A stretch of DNA of 64,000 nt from Caldilineaceae bacterium (lineage in GTDB: Bacteria; Chloroflexota; Anaerolineae; Caldilineales; Caldilineaceae), in contig JAHBVH010000038.1 in assembly GCA_019637645.1 (NCBI GenBank), positions 1-64,000 of the forward strand. Reading direction: 5' to 3'. The notes under the pieces were generated by a model. It saw nothing but the letters and a program-made list of their open reading frames with translations, was not told where the DNA came from and searched no databases. Positions 52,198 through 61,493 of the stretch are shown here, piece by piece. The first letter of the stretch is position 1. Each line of letters opens with the position of its first letter. The position numbers and the translations under genes were made by a program.

Positions 52198-53928
52198 TTA
52201 GTGCGCCAACAGCGCCCGCACAGCGCTGGCATCTTCACAAGTGAGCGCCTGATCGGCGAGGATTTGGTTCGCGGCCCCTGTCGAGCGGCGGACGGCTTCC
52301 TTGACAAGGGGAATCGCCGGAATTGGAACACTCACCTCTTGGAGTCCTAACCCCAGCAACAGCGGCAGCACCGCCGGATCTCCCCCAATTTCACCACAGA
52401 TCGACACGGGAATACCGGCGTGGCGAGCCGCGTGGCAGGTCTGTTGAATCAGACGCAAGACCGCCGGGTGCAGTGGATCGGCCAGCGCCGCCACACTGCT
52501 GTTGGTGCGATCAGCGGCCAGGGTGTATTGGGCCAGATCATTGGTCCCAATGCTAAAAAAGTCCACAAGTGGGGCCAACTGTTCAGCAACCAAGGCTGCC
52601 GATGGCACTTCGATCATCACCCCGAACTTAATCGGCGTTCCACCCCGCGCGCGCAAGGCCGTCATCCGCTCTGCTTCGGTGGCGTGCACCTCATCCAGCA
52701 AAGTGCGGACGGCCCGGACCTCGGCAACCGTGCTGATCATGGGCACCATAAAACGCAGCTCCACAGCCGTATCCAGAATCGCGGCCACATGACAGAGGGC
52801 GCGATATTGGGTGGTCAGCAACGCTGCTTTGGCTAACAATAACCGAATTCCCCGCAAACCCAAAAATGGATTCGCCTCTTGGGTGTGAATCAGATAGGGC
52901 ATCGATTTGTCGCCCCCGATATCCAAAGCGCGCACAGTCAACTGACGGCAAGCCATCTGGCGAGCAAAGTGAAGATAGGTATCGATCTGTTCGGTCAAAG
53001 TCGGCGGGTCGAGCCGATTCTGAAAAAGATATTCAGTGCGCAGGAGGCCAATGCCATCGGCACCACTAGAACAGGCGCGCGCTACTTCTTCGGGATTATT
53101 AGCATTCGCCAGCACCGGTATCAACTGGCCGTCCTGGGTATAGGCGGGTTCCTGGGCATGGACCGTGGCCGCGGCCTGTACCGCGGCTTGTGCTTGTCGC
53201 TTGGCTTGATAGCTCTCAACTTCGGTGGGCGTCGGCGCAATCAACAGATAGCCTTCATGACCATCAAGGACCGCGGCATGGTCGGCAGGCAGTTGCAAGA
53301 TCCCCTCGCCCAAGGTACAGACAAGCGGGATGCCCAAACTCCGGGCTAAGATGGCCGAGTGAGCCGTTGGGGTGCTTTCCGCCAGAGCAATCCCGACGAG
53401 TTGGGACAAGGGCAGTTGCGATAGCTCCGAAAAGGTAATGTCATAGGCAACCAGGAGCGTACGCTCGGGCAAAGCCAGGGGTTGGCGCTCCTCTGGGATG
53501 GGTGGGCCGAGGCGCTTGAAGAGGCGTTGCCCCACATCGACAATATCCACGGCCCGACTGGCAAAATACTCGTCACTCAAATTGCGAAAGAGCTCAGCAA
53601 AATGATGGATGGCGGCATAGGTGGCGGCCAAGGCCGACTGATGTTCTTGCCAAATCGTCTGTTGAATGGCATGTAGCAGACTCTGATCCTGTAAAATCAA
53701 GCGTTGGGCGGTGAAGACTTCCGCCATTACTGGGTTCTCGGTCGCGGCGGCGGTGGCTAGCTCTTGTTCCACTGCTTGTTGCGCAGCCAGAAAGTGCTGC
53801 CATTCCGCCGCCGGGTCAGTAGCGGTAGCCACGGGCAAGGTTAGGTGTAAATGCCAGTTGCGGTAGATAAAGATATTGCCGATCCCCACACCAGGGGCGG
53901 CTGGTAGTCCACGGAAAAGTTTTGGCAT
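52198..53928 (-). CDS. ptsI: PTS enzyme I (phosphoenolpyruvate-protein phosphotransferase)
   Basis: 576 residues. N-terminus LFRGLPAAPGVGIGNIFIY; phospho-His at about 190 in ESTPTAHSAILARSLGIP; PEP-binding C-terminal barrel with GIGLLRTEYLFQNR, RALDIGGDKSMPYL, GLRGIRLLL, KFGVMIEVPSAALVAEQL, FFSIGTNDLAQYTLAADRTN and the Cys of SICGEIGGDPAVLPL. It transfers phosphate from PEP to HPr. Encoded with HPr and DhaM in a kinase operon, with no sugar permease, so it probably serves dihydroxyacetone phosphorylation. An inverted-repeat element separates it from the HPr gene. Confidence 0.93.
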   Translation of the reverse strand: MPKLFRGLPAAPGVGIGNIFIYRNWHLHLTLPVATATDPAAEWQHFLAAQQAVEQELATAAATENPVMAEVFTAQRLILQDQSLLHAIQQTIWQEHQSALAATYAAIHHFAELFRNLSDEYFASRAVDIVDVGQRLFKRLGPPIPEERQPLALPERTLLVAYDITFSELSQLPLSQLVGIALAESTPTAHSAILARSLGIPLVCTLGEGILQLPADHAAVLDGHEGYLLIAPTPTEVESYQAKRQAQAAVQAAATVHAQEPAYTQDGQLIPVLANANNPEEVARACSSGADGIGLLRTEYLFQNRLDPPTLTEQIDTYLHFARQMACRQLTVRALDIGGDKSMPYLIHTQEANPFLGLRGIRLLLAKAALLTTQYRALCHVAAILDTAVELRFMVPMISTVAEVRAVRTLLDEVHATEAERMTALRARGGTPIKFGVMIEVPSAALVAEQLAPLVDFFSIGTNDLAQYTLAADRTNSSVAALADPLHPAVLRLIQQTCHAARHAGIPVSICGEIGGDPAVLPLLLGLGLQEVSVPIPAIPLVKEAVRRSTGAANQILADQALTCEDASAVRALLAH

Positions 53929-53970
53929 TCGTTCCTTTATTCAAACCAGAGAGCGACAAATTCCTGAGGC

Positions 53971-54049
53971 GTTACGCAGTTGGACCAGACCTGACAGGTT
54001 TGGACAACCTGTCAGGTCTCTGGTCGTACCAACCAACTGCGTAAGTCCT
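53971..54049. repeat. Full copy of dispersed intergenic inverted-repeat family
   Basis: TTACGCAGTTGGACCAGACC followed by TGACAGGTT, then AACCTGTCAGGTCT and CCAACTGCGTAAGTCCTA; the two halves form a long imperfect hairpin with a TGGAC loop. It lies between the HPr and ptsI genes inside an operon. Confidence 0.9.
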
Positions 54050-54053
54050 AGCA

Positions 54054-54335
54054 TCAGATACCCAATGCACGGAAGAGATTACAGAGAGTCTCCAGCGCTA
54101 GCTGTGCATCTGGTCCCTCAGCCTGCAACAATAAGATGTGGCCGTGACGGGCTTGCAACTGCATCAATTGAAGAATACTCTTGGCATCAACAAGCGGAGA
54201 TTCGCGCGATAGATTTTGCGCACGAATAGTCGAGGCAAACTGATTCGCAGCCTGCACCACTTCTTTGCTGGTACGCAAGTGCAAACCGGTGGGATCGGTG
54301 ATCGTAACTTGGGCGGAAAGCGATTGGGTTGTCAC
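54054..54335 (-). CDS. HPr-family phosphocarrier protein
   Basis: 93 residues. Phospho-acceptor His19 in TDPTGLHLRTSKEV with Arg21, and a Ser53-type segment DAKSILQLMQLQARHGHI, matching HPr; the usual ARPA after His is replaced by LRTS. It relays phosphate from enzyme I to DhaM. In other bacteria such an HPr is often fused to DhaM, while here it is a separate gene directly after dhaM. Confidence 0.88.
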   Translation of the reverse strand: MTTQSLSAQVTITDPTGLHLRTSKEVVQAANQFASTIRAQNLSRESPLVDAKSILQLMQLQARHGHILLLQAEGPDAQLALETLCNLFRALGI

Positions 54336-54419
54336 AGGAATATTCCGCTTTCATATCCATCCAGAACTCGTATCTGTCTCCACAGGGTGCTAGCCGTCAA
54401 CAGACGAGGGTTCAAAAAG

Positions 54420-54851
54420 CTAGGACTCAAGACGGGGTGTGACCTTTGCCAGCGTTCCCGTCGCTTCGGCAGCACGGTTAACCACCGCCAGTGGCTGCTG
54501 AAGGCTGGCCTCTAACGCCGCGACCACGGCCCCTTCGACGAGAGGGGCGTTGCTGATCAAACAACCAGCCTGCATCGGCAGGGGTAATAAGTCGATGGCC
54601 AGCTCAGCATTTAAGACGGCGCTGCCCAGATCCACCAACAAGAGAACACCCGCGGCTGACCAACAGCGTTCAATGGCGGCCAGAATCTGCAAAGCGTCTG
54701 TACCCAGCAAGGGCACGTCACTTTGTGGATCGACCACACCGCCAGCAATCTCAATCTGCACCTGTTGGTCAGCCATTTGGTCGGCCAATTCTTTTACCCC
54801 GCGCGCCAGGGTCTGTGAATGAGAGACCAAGACCAAGCTGACCGTCGCCAT
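54420..54851 (-). CDS. dhaM: DhaM, PTS EIIA-type phosphotransfer subunit of dihydroxyacetone kinase
   Basis: 143 residues, only the mannose-EIIA-like domain. Phospho-His11 in LVLVSHSQTLARGVKELADQ, ILLVDLGSAVLNAELAIDLL-type core (written LLLVDLGSAVLNAELA), and VEGAVVAALEASLQQPL. It passes phosphate from HPr to the ADP bound in DhaL. Its ATG abuts the glpK stop codon without a gap. Single-domain form, not the three-domain version of enterobacteria. Confidence 0.9.
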   Translation of the reverse strand: MATVSLVLVSHSQTLARGVKELADQMADQQVQIEIAGGVVDPQSDVPLLGTDALQILAAIERCWSAAGVLLLVDLGSAVLNAELAIDLLPLPMQAGCLISNAPLVEGAVVAALEASLQQPLAVVNRAAEATGTLAKVTPRLES

Positions 54852-56351
54852 TTATTCAACCCACCCGAGCGTTCGTTCGACCGCCTTTTTCCACTGATGA
54901 TACCCGGCGGCCCGTCCTTCTTCGGCGAGCTGGGGCTGCCACTGCCGGTCCACTCGCCAATTGTGGCGCAATGTTGCCTGATCTGCCCAAAAGCCGACCG
55001 CGAGCCCGGCGGCATAGGCAGCCCCCAGGCTGGTTGTCTCAGCAACTTGAGGACGAATGACTTCCACGCCCAGAATATCGGCCTGGAGCTGCATTAAAAA
55101 GTTGTTGGCTGTAGCCCCTCCATCAACCTTGAGCATCTGGAGTGGTACGCCGCTATCGGCATTCATGGCGTCCAGCACTTCGCGCGTCTGATAACAGATC
55201 GATTCCAGGGCAGCCCGCACAAGATGGGCCCGATTGACATAGCGGGTAAGCCCCACCAGTACCCCACGCGCATCACTGCGCCAATGGGGGGCAAAGAGCC
55301 CGCTAAAGGCTGGCACCAGATAACAGCCACCACTGTCTGCCACACTTTGCGCAATGGCTTCCGTTTCCGCGGCGTGGTGAATCAACTGCAAATTGTCTCG
55401 TAGCCATTGCACTGTGGCGCCCGCCATGGCAATCGAGCCTTCGAGCGCAAAGACGGGCGCTTCCTTCGCAAACTGATAACCGACGGTGGTCAGGAGGCCA
55501 TTCTGGCTGCGCACAATGGTTGGCCCCGTATTGAGCAGCATAAAGCAACCAGTGCCATAGGTGTTCTTTGCTTCGCCGGGGCTAAAGCAGGTCTGCCCAA
55601 CCGTCGCGGCCTGTTGATCGCCCAAATTGCCACAGACGGGAATTTCTCCCCGGAAAGGTCCGCTGTGGGTGGTTTTGCCATAGAAATTGGGATCACTGCT
55701 CGGGCGAATGGTGGGCAGCAGCGCCCGGGGCACGTCAAGGATGGCGAGCAATTCGTCATCCCAGTCGAGCGTTTCCAAGTTCATGAGCATAGTGCGGCTG
55801 GCATTGGTGGGGTCTGTCACATGTTGGCCACCGGTCAACTGCCAGATGAGCCAAGTATCAACCGTGCCAAAGAGGAGTTCGCCAGCCGCGGCCCGCGCCT
55901 GTGCGCCAGGGACATGATCGAGGATCCAACGAATCTTGGGGCCAGCAAAATAAGTTGCAACGGGTAAGCCTGTTTTGTGATAGATGCGGGACGCGTGACC
56001 AGCCGCTTCCAGCTCTTTGCAAAGGCGGTCGGTACGCGTATCTTGCCAGACAATGGCGTTATAGATGGGTTTGCCGGTAGCGCGTTCCCAAATCAGCGTT
56101 GTTTCCCGTTGATTGGTAATGCCAATCGCCGCAATATCGGCAGCCGTAGCGCCGGTCTTGGCCAGGGTCGCGCCAATTACTTGGCGGGTTCGTTCCCAGA
56201 TCTCATCTGGATCGTGCTCAACCCAACCACTTTGGGGAAAGATCTGTGCATGCTCCCGCTGATCATAGGCCACAATCGTCCCGGCATGATCAAACAAGAT
56301 AAAGCGTGTACTGGTGGTTCCGGAGTCAATCGCCCCGATATAGGTTGTCAT
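54852..56351 (-). CDS. glpK: Glycerol kinase
   Basis: 499 residues, the usual length. ATP-binding [76 protein letters not shown] and [20 protein letters not shown] are FGGY-kinase hallmarks of GlpK. It makes sn-glycerol-3-phosphate from glycerol and ATP. Placed between dhaL and dhaM, so glycerol and dihydroxyacetone phosphorylation are co-expressed. No glycerol dehydrogenase or transporter is in the window. Confidence 0.95.
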   Translation of the reverse strand: MTTYIGAIDSGTTSTRFILFDHAGTIVAYDQREHAQIFPQSGWVEHDPDEIWERTRQVIGATLAKTGATAADIAAIGITNQRETTLIWERATGKPIYNAIVWQDTRTDRLCKELEAAGHASRIYHKTGLPVATYFAGPKIRWILDHVPGAQARAAAGELLFGTVDTWLIWQLTGGQHVTDPTNASRTMLMNLETLDWDDELLAILDVPRALLPTIRPSSDPNFYGKTTHSGPFRGEIPVCGNLGDQQAATVGQTCFSPGEAKNTYGTGCFMLLNTGPTIVRSQNGLLTTVGYQFAKEAPVFALEGSIAMAGATVQWLRDNLQLIHHAAETEAIAQSVADSGGCYLVPAFSGLFAPHWRSDARGVLVGLTRYVNRAHLVRAALESICYQTREVLDAMNADSGVPLQMLKVDGGATANNFLMQLQADILGVEVIRPQVAETTSLGAAYAAGLAVGFWADQATLRHNWRVDRQWQPQLAEEGRAAGYHQWKKAVERTLGWVE

Positions 56352-56496
56352 GGCTAGTGTTCTTTCCCTATTTGGCGTTTGACTGGCTTATCGAGATGCA
56401 GGGGGGACTGGCCGCTAGCACGGGAGGAGCAAGCGGCGGACCGGCACGCAAGGCGCTCCTATCACAGTCATGCGCACATAACCATCAAGCAGCCCG

Positions 56497-57153
56497 TCAC
56501 CGCCCATCCTGTCCCCAGGCTTCTTGGGCGGCAAGAAAGAGATAATAGGCGCTGGTAGCCCCTGGATCTTGATGACCAATCGAGCGCGACCCTAAATAAC
56601 TGGCACGGCCTTTGCTGGCTTGCAACATAATGGTATGGGTCATTCCTGCTTCGGCAGCCGTACAGGCGGCATGGAGTGCGACTTCGATACTCTCGCCTGC
56701 TGCGACGGCTTGTTCCAGGGCAGCGACGGCTGGCGCTAGCGTATCGATCATCGTCTTCTCTTCCAAACCGGCCTTTCCACGCTGCTGTACACCCTCTAGG
56801 CCAGCGCGAAATAGCTGAGCAAGTTGGGTGGGATCGAGAGCCGTCAGATCCCCTTGTAGATCCTTGGCAGCGCGGAGGAAAAAAGCGCCATACAGCGGGC
56901 CTGCAGCTCCCCCCACGCTGCTAATCAAGGTCATTGCCACATTCCGCATCAGTGTACTGACATTCGGATACGCAGTGGCCTCTTCAGTCAGCCGTTCACA
57001 GACCTTCTCCATACCGCGCGCCATGTTAGCGCCATGATCGGCATCACCAATCGCTGCATCTAGTTCCGATAAGTAGGCTTCCTTGGCATCAATATACTCT
57101 CCGTAACGTTGCAACCATTGGATAAAATGATGGAGTGTAATCTCCTGGTTCAT
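56497..57153 (-). CDS. dhaL: DhaL, ADP-binding subunit of PTS-dependent dihydroxyacetone kinase
   Basis: 218 residues. The Mg-ADP site LDAAIGDADHGANMARGMEK, then SSVGGAAGPLYGAFFLRAA and KGRASYLGSRSIGHQDPGA, match DhaL. It holds ADP as a cofactor that is rephosphorylated by DhaM and donates phosphate to dihydroxyacetone on DhaK. GAGGAA precedes the start. 143 bp after dhaK. Confidence 0.93.
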   Translation of the reverse strand: MNQEITLHHFIQWLQRYGEYIDAKEAYLSELDAAIGDADHGANMARGMEKVCERLTEEATAYPNVSTLMRNVAMTLISSVGGAAGPLYGAFFLRAAKDLQGDLTALDPTQLAQLFRAGLEGVQQRGKAGLEEKTMIDTLAPAVAALEQAVAAGESIEVALHAACTAAEAGMTHTIMLQASKGRASYLGSRSIGHQDPGATSAYYLFLAAQEAWGQDGR

Positions 57154-57296
57154 GGCTTCCTCAATTGGTCAGAACTAAATTTCGGGCAGATGTCCCCGTA
57201 GGTGGTATAGAGCACCGTAGGCCCCATAGCCACGCAGCCTGACTAGCACCACGCAGCTATGGCATTCCCCATCCACCAGCTAGTCCCTTCCTAGGT

Positions 57297-58283
57297 CTAC
57301 CACCACAGGGCCGGGGTACGCACTGGGGCGTCCCACAAGGCCAGCAGTTCTGGATCAAGCCGCATCACGGTCAGGATACACCCAGCCATATCTAAGCTGG
57401 TGATATAGTTCCCAACGAGCGAACGTTTTACCGTGATGGAATGGCGTTCCAGCAGATGGTGGAGGTGACGATAGACAATAAACAGTTCATGCTGCGGTGT
57501 TCCCCCCAAGCCACTGACCAAGACCAATACTTCCTCTTTGGCTTGTAGGCGTAATTCACGCAGGATCGGCGCCAACAACAGGTCAACCACTTCGTCGGCC
57601 TTGGTCATCAAGATGCGCCGCCGTCCTGGCTCCCCATGAATCCCCACCCCCACTTCGATCTGACCATCGGGCAGTTGAAAGGTGGGGCGGCCCATGGAGG
57701 GCGAAACACAGCTGGTCAGGGCAACCCCCATACTACGGGTTTGGCAGCTAACGCGGTGAGCCAGGGCCGTTACGGCGTCAAGCGACATTCCCGCTTCAGC
57801 CGCCGCGCCAGCGATCTTTTCGACAAGAATGGTTGCGCCTGTTCCGCGCCGGTTGGCATCTTGGTCCACCGCAACATCATCATGGATCAGCACCGATTTG
57901 ACGGGGATACCTGCTTCCGCCGCCATCTCCATAGCCATTTCCATATTGAGAACGCCCCCCATGTAGTTTTTTACCACATAGAGAACACCGGCCCCGCTGT
58001 GGACAGCGTGCGTTGCCGCCAAATACTGATAGGGTGTCGGGCTGGTAAAGATCGCGCCTGGGCAGGCGGCATCCAACATGCCGAGACCGACATAGCCAAT
58101 ATTTAAGGGTTCGTGGCCACTACCACTACCGCTGACAATGGCAACCTTGCCAGCAATCGGTGCATCTTTGCGACAAATATAATTGGGAGCGTAATGCACG
58201 CGCAGCAAATGATTATAGGCTAATTCAAACCCTTCTAGGCTTTCAATCGCCGCAGTCGAGGGATGATTAATTAACTTATGCAT
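57297..58283 (-). CDS. dhaK: DhaK, dihydroxyacetone-binding subunit
   Basis: 328 residues from the ATG at 58283 (MHKLINHPST); an upstream in-frame start at 58310 adds nine residues without support. VAIVSGSGSGHEPLNIGYVG (substrate site His) and EVGVGIHGEPGRRRI with His216, which forms the covalent hemiaminal with dihydroxyacetone. LVSGLGGTPQHELFIVYR is also conserved. First gene of the dhaK-dhaL-glpK-dhaM-HPr-ptsI operon that makes dihydroxyacetone phosphate at the expense of PEP. Confidence 0.94.
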   Translation of the reverse strand: MHKLINHPSTAAIESLEGFELAYNHLLRVHYAPNYICRKDAPIAGKVAIVSGSGSGHEPLNIGYVGLGMLDAACPGAIFTSPTPYQYLAATHAVHSGAGVLYVVKNYMGGVLNMEMAMEMAAEAGIPVKSVLIHDDVAVDQDANRRGTGATILVEKIAGAAAEAGMSLDAVTALAHRVSCQTRSMGVALTSCVSPSMGRPTFQLPDGQIEVGVGIHGEPGRRRILMTKADEVVDLLLAPILRELRLQAKEEVLVLVSGLGGTPQHELFIVYRHLHHLLERHSITVKRSLVGNYITSLDMAGCILTVMRLDPELLALWDAPVRTPALWW

Positions 58284-58376
58284 TGTTATGCGATTATCAC
58301 TAAGGCTCAAGCATCACCCAGCCATGGTCAATCCACAACAGGCGTGCGTTTGGCACAAAATTCACACAGAGAGCGG

Positions 58377-58417
58377 GTAGCGTGCCTGAAGAGCTGACAG
58401 GTTTTCAGGCACGCTAC
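58377..58417. repeat. Inverted-repeat element, variant of the dispersed family
   Basis: GTAGCGTGCCTGAA (58377-58390) pairs perfectly over 14 bp with TTCAGGCACGCTAC (58404-58417); the loop GAGCTGACAGGTT shares the CTGACAGGTT core of the other copies, and CAACTACATAACTAC follows. Confidence 0.7.
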
Positions 58418-58553
58418 CAACTACATAACTACTACCATTGTAACGATATTTAGCAATTTAATCAATCCGACAAAAGCACGCGGGGTGAATTGAGCACGCC
58501 AGAGCTTGTCATCTGGTTGGCTCTGTGGTTCCCACAACCGCCAACGCAAGACG

Positions 58554-58590
58554 CTGTCAGGTTTTTCAAACCTGACAGGTCTGGTCCTGG
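58554..58590. repeat. Inverted-repeat element, copy of the dispersed family
   Basis: CTGTCAGGTTT (58554-58564) pairs with AAACCTGACAG (58568-58578), loop TTC, followed by GTCTGGTCC, the same sequence as an arm of the full copy at 53971-54049. Confidence 0.8.
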
Positions 58591-58611
58591 GTCAATCCTA
58601 CTCAGTTTAGC

Positions 58612-59208
58612 CTACGTTACCCATTGGGCAAGTAGCTGCCGCGCCTTTTGCGCGGCTTTCCCGCGGTGGCTAAGGGCGTTCTTCTCGGCGGGTGACAGCT
58701 CGGCCATGGTCCGTTGTTGGGCCGGCAGGAAGAAGATTGGATCGTAGCCAAAGCCATGTTCCCCACGTGGGGTGGTGGTAATGATGCCTTCGATCTGATC
58801 TTCCACAGTTTGGACGTTCCCGGTGGGCAGGGCAAGGGCCACAACACAGCGAAAGCGTGCGGTCCACGGCGCAGGCTTGTCCTGTAATTCTTGAAGTACT
58901 TGTGCATAGCGTTGTTGATCGGTCAACCCAGGGCCGCCATACCGCGCCGAGTAGACGCCAGGGCGTCCCGCGAGCGGATCTACTTCTAACCCACTATCAT
59001 CGGCCCAAGTCATCAGCCCAGTCAGCTGAGCATAAGCGGTCGCTTTGAGAATGGCATTTTCGGTAAAGGTAACCCCCGTCTCATCCACATCGAGCATGAC
59101 GCCTTCCTCGCGCAAGGAGGTGACCAACAGCGGCAGATCGGCTAAGAGGGCTTGATATTCACGTAATTTACCTTGGTTATGCGTGGCAATTAATAATTTT
59201 TGCGACAT
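58612..59208 (-). CDS. rdgB: RdgB/HAM1 non-canonical purine NTP pyrophosphatase
   Basis: 198 residues. KLLIATHNQGKLREYQALL at the N-terminus, ETGVTFTENAILKATAYAQ, TWADDSGLEVDPLAGRPGVY with the catalytic Asp pair, SARYGG, and GEHGFGYDPIFFLP plus SHRGKA at the end are the family hallmarks. It removes ITP, dITP and XTP from the nucleotide pool. Divergent from prs, which makes PRPP for purine synthesis. Confidence 0.94.
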   Translation of the reverse strand: MSQKLLIATHNQGKLREYQALLADLPLLVTSLREEGVMLDVDETGVTFTENAILKATAYAQLTGLMTWADDSGLEVDPLAGRPGVYSARYGGPGLTDQQRYAQVLQELQDKPAPWTARFRCVVALALPTGNVQTVEDQIEGIITTTPRGEHGFGYDPIFFLPAQQRTMAELSPAEKNALSHRGKAAQKARQLLAQWVT

Positions 59209-59246
59209 TGCAAGTTGTTCCTAAAGCTTCTGTAGATGGTTCCTGT

Positions 59247-59275
59247 TTGACCCAGGTATCATGCTATCATATAAT
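59247..59275 (+). promoter_or_regulatory. Promoter of the prs gene
   Basis: TTGACC (59247-59252), 17-bp spacer, TATAAT (59270-59275). Predicted start near 59282, about 62 nt before the ATG. Confidence 0.7.
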
Positions 59276-59343
59276 TTCTCCATGCGGGAGTAGTATCCAT
59301 CCGTTTGCAGTAGGGAATGATAGGTAAGCTAGAAAAGGGTTTT

Positions 59344-60300
59344 ATGGTTGAGTCGTATCATCCGCTCCGTATTTTTTCCGGTTCAGCCCACCCCGCCTTG
59401 GCCGCTGAAGTTGCTACCATGTTGGGGGTCAATTTAGGGCAGTCCACCACACGGCATCTGCCCGATAGCGAAATTCATGTGATGGTGGAAGAAGTTGTAC
59501 GCGATCAGGATATTTTCTTGATCCAGCCTTGTTCAGCACCTGTCAACGACAACCTCATGGAAATGCTGCTCTATCTGGATGCGTTCCGGCGGGCGAGCGC
59601 CCATTCGGTTAGTGTGGTGATTCCCTATTTTCCCTATGCACGACAAGAACGCATGGCGCGGGGCCGGGAAGCGATCAGTGCGCGCGTGGTCGCCAATATG
59701 TTGGAGTGCCAAGGGGCCACGCGCGTCGTCTTTGTCGATATTCATGCCCGTGCCATTCAAGGATTCTTCAACATCCCCGTAGATCCCCTCAGTGCGCTAC
59801 CGTTGTTGGCCGACTATTTTAAAAAGCCCGAATATGAAAATGCCGCGATTGTCAGCCCAGATGTCGGGCGCGCCAGCATGGCCGGTAAGTATGCCGAATA
59901 TCTCAATTTACCCTTGGTGGTCATGCACAAACGGCGCACCGACTTCAGCGCAACCGAGACCACCCATATTGTTGGTGATATTCAAGGGCGTCGCCCGATT
60001 ATTATCGATGATATTATGGCTGGCGGCAGTGTTCTCAAACAGGTTGACGCGTTGTATGCCAATGGTGCGGAAGGGAAAGCCTGTTTTGCCATCACCCACC
60101 CAGTGCTCTTGCCGACCGCGCTAGAGCGCCTCCAGGCGGATGAGCGGATCGAGAAGCTGGTTGTCACCAATACCATTCCAATTCCGCCCGGGAAACAGCA
60201 TGACAAGATTGAAGTAATTTCGGTTGCACCCCTCCTGGCGGATATTATTTTCCGGGTGTACAAGGGGCGGAGTATTTCCGAACGGTTGGTCCTGGCGTAA
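59344..60300 (+). CDS. prs: Ribose-phosphate pyrophosphokinase (PRPP synthetase)
   Basis: 318 residues from the ATG at 59344 ([13 protein letters not shown]), chosen for the AAAAGGG just upstream and the family length. [60 protein letters not shown] (ATP site), [28 protein letters not shown] and the PRPP loop [20 protein letters not shown]. It makes PRPP from ribose-5-phosphate and ATP for purine, pyrimidine, His and Trp synthesis. Confidence 0.95.
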   Translation: MVESYHPLRIFSGSAHPALAAEVATMLGVNLGQSTTRHLPDSEIHVMVEEVVRDQDIFLIQPCSAPVNDNLMEMLLYLDAFRRASAHSVSVVIPYFPYARQERMARGREAISARVVANMLECQGATRVVFVDIHARAIQGFFNIPVDPLSALPLLADYFKKPEYENAAIVSPDVGRASMAGKYAEYLNLPLVVMHKRRTDFSATETTHIVGDIQGRRPIIIDDIMAGGSVLKQVDALYANGAEGKACFAITHPVLLPTALERLQADERIEKLVVTNTIPIPPGKQHDKIEVISVAPLLADIIFRVYKGRSISERLVLA

Positions 60301-60305
60301 ATTGT

Positions 60306-60345
60306 GGGGACACTGCCAGCGCTTGTCCCAAGTGCGTAAGTCCTA
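60306..60345. repeat. Partial copy of dispersed intergenic repeat family
   Basis: A short stem GGGACA/TGTCCC, followed by AAGTGCGTAAGTCCTA, the conserved end of the full copy at 53971-54049. Lies between prs and the bactofilin gene. Confidence 0.65.
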
Positions 60346-60366
60346 TTTGTCATAGAGGAGGCAACT

Positions 60367-60831
60367 TTGTTTGGCCGAGTACAACGACCGGAAGCAGACG
60401 CAATCGAGGTAGTGATTGGTCCACGCGCCACCTTTAATGGTTATCTGCGCTGTGATACAAGTATTCGCATTGATGGTGCGGTGGAGGGTGGCCATGTCGA
60501 AACCCCAGCCAACGTCATCTTGACCGAAAGTGCGCGCGTCCAATGTGATATCACGGCAAAAACAGTGAGCATCCGTGGCCTCTATAAAGGCGTATTGCGC
60601 GCTGATCGAGTTGAATTGCTCGAAGGCAGCCAGATCTATGGCGCGCTCTATGTCAATAGCTTTTATATGGATGATGGCGTTCTGCTACGGGCCGAACTCA
60701 ACATTCAAGGTGCGACAGGCAGCGAAAAAGCGTTTGCCCCACCGCGCCCGGATCGACAGGCTGCCATTCCGCTCATCCGGCCACGCGCCGCGCCGCAACC
60801 CGAAGCCGATTCCCCCAAGCCACCTGCTTAA
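60367..60831 (+). CDS. Bactofilin family cytoskeletal protein
   Basis: 154 residues, starting at a TTG (60367) that follows a strong AGAGGAGG (60354-60361). The core about 15-115 has repeated short beta-strands: [60 protein letters not shown], as in the right-handed beta-helix of bactofilins. A Pro/Arg/Ala-rich tail follows. Bactofilins form membrane-associated filaments for cell shape and envelope organisation. Confidence 0.87.
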   Translation: MFGRVQRPEADAIEVVIGPRATFNGYLRCDTSIRIDGAVEGGHVETPANVILTESARVQCDITAKTVSIRGLYKGVLRADRVELLEGSQIYGALYVNSFYMDDGVLLRAELNIQGATGSEKAFAPPRPDRQAAIPLIRPRAAPQPEADSPKPPA

Positions 60832-60980
60832 CACAAACCTATCCAAGCGTCCTTGGGCAGTAAGCACGCTATTCTAGTGACAGGCAGAGGGCACCTACCC
60901 TGGGTTGCCGCTGTCTAAGGCTGGGATTAGCCTTTGCCCACAGATTTACCCAAGGGCCAAACAACCCAAGGAGTTCTTCC

Positions 60981-61490
60981 ATGAGTCAACGAACCGTCAG
61001 CCTACGCGAAAGCACCTTTACCTTGCTGGGCAGCCCCGTCGCAGTAGGCGATAAGGCCCCGGATGTTGCCCTGGCCGATGGCCTCACAACCAGCTTTCGT
61101 CTGCTGGGCGACACGGTCGGCAAAACCCGCTTGATCAGCGTCATCCCCAGTATCGATACCGGCATCTGTGATCTGCAGACGCGACGGCTCAACGAAGAGG
61201 CCGCCCAATTGGGGGATCAGGTAGTCGTACTCACAGTCAGCGCCGACCTGCCCATGGCCCAAAAGCGTTGGTGTGGTGCGGCCGGGGTGGAGCGTGTCAA
61301 GATGCTCTCGGACCATCAGGAGATGGCCTTTGGTCAAGCCTATGGCACCTTGGTCAAGGAACTCCGGCTCGATCAGCGTGCGATCTTTATTGTTGATGCC
61401 AAGGATGTCGTCCAATATGTGGAGTATGTACCAGCCATCCCGCAACACCCCGATTATGATGCGGCCCTCACCGCCTTGAAAGCGCTCTAA
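60981..61490 (+). CDS. tpx: Thiol peroxidase, Tpx-type atypical 2-Cys peroxiredoxin
   Basis: 169 residues. Opening VSLRESTFTLLGSPVAVGDK; peroxidatic Cys63 in VIPSIDTGICDLQTRRLNEEA-type motif (SIDTGICDLQTRRLNEE, where the common reading is SIDTPVCDTQT); resolving Cys98 in AQKRWCGAAGVERVKMLSDH. It reduces hydrogen and alkyl peroxides with thioredoxin. The start lies after AAGGAG. Followed by plsY with only a three-base gap. Confidence 0.92.
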   Translation: MSQRTVSLRESTFTLLGSPVAVGDKAPDVALADGLTTSFRLLGDTVGKTRLISVIPSIDTGICDLQTRRLNEEAAQLGDQVVVLTVSADLPMAQKRWCGAAGVERVKMLSDHQEMAFGQAYGTLVKELRLDQRAIFIVDAKDVVQYVEYVPAIPQHPDYDAALTALKAL

Positions 61491-61493
61491 ACC

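Larger units (their letters stand above)
58284..58611. other. Intergenic region holding two inverted-repeat elements
   Basis: Between the dhaK start and the rdgB stop. It contains the elements at 58377-58417 and 58554-58604; in the remaining sequence I see no gene or clear promoter beyond a possible -10 GATAAT near dhaK. Confidence 0.5.

Noticed and set aside
53971..54049. Inverted repeat between HPr and ptsI considered as a normal terminator.
   Set aside because: No U-run follows, it sits inside an operon, and related sequences recur at five other intergenic places, so a dispersed repeat explains it better.
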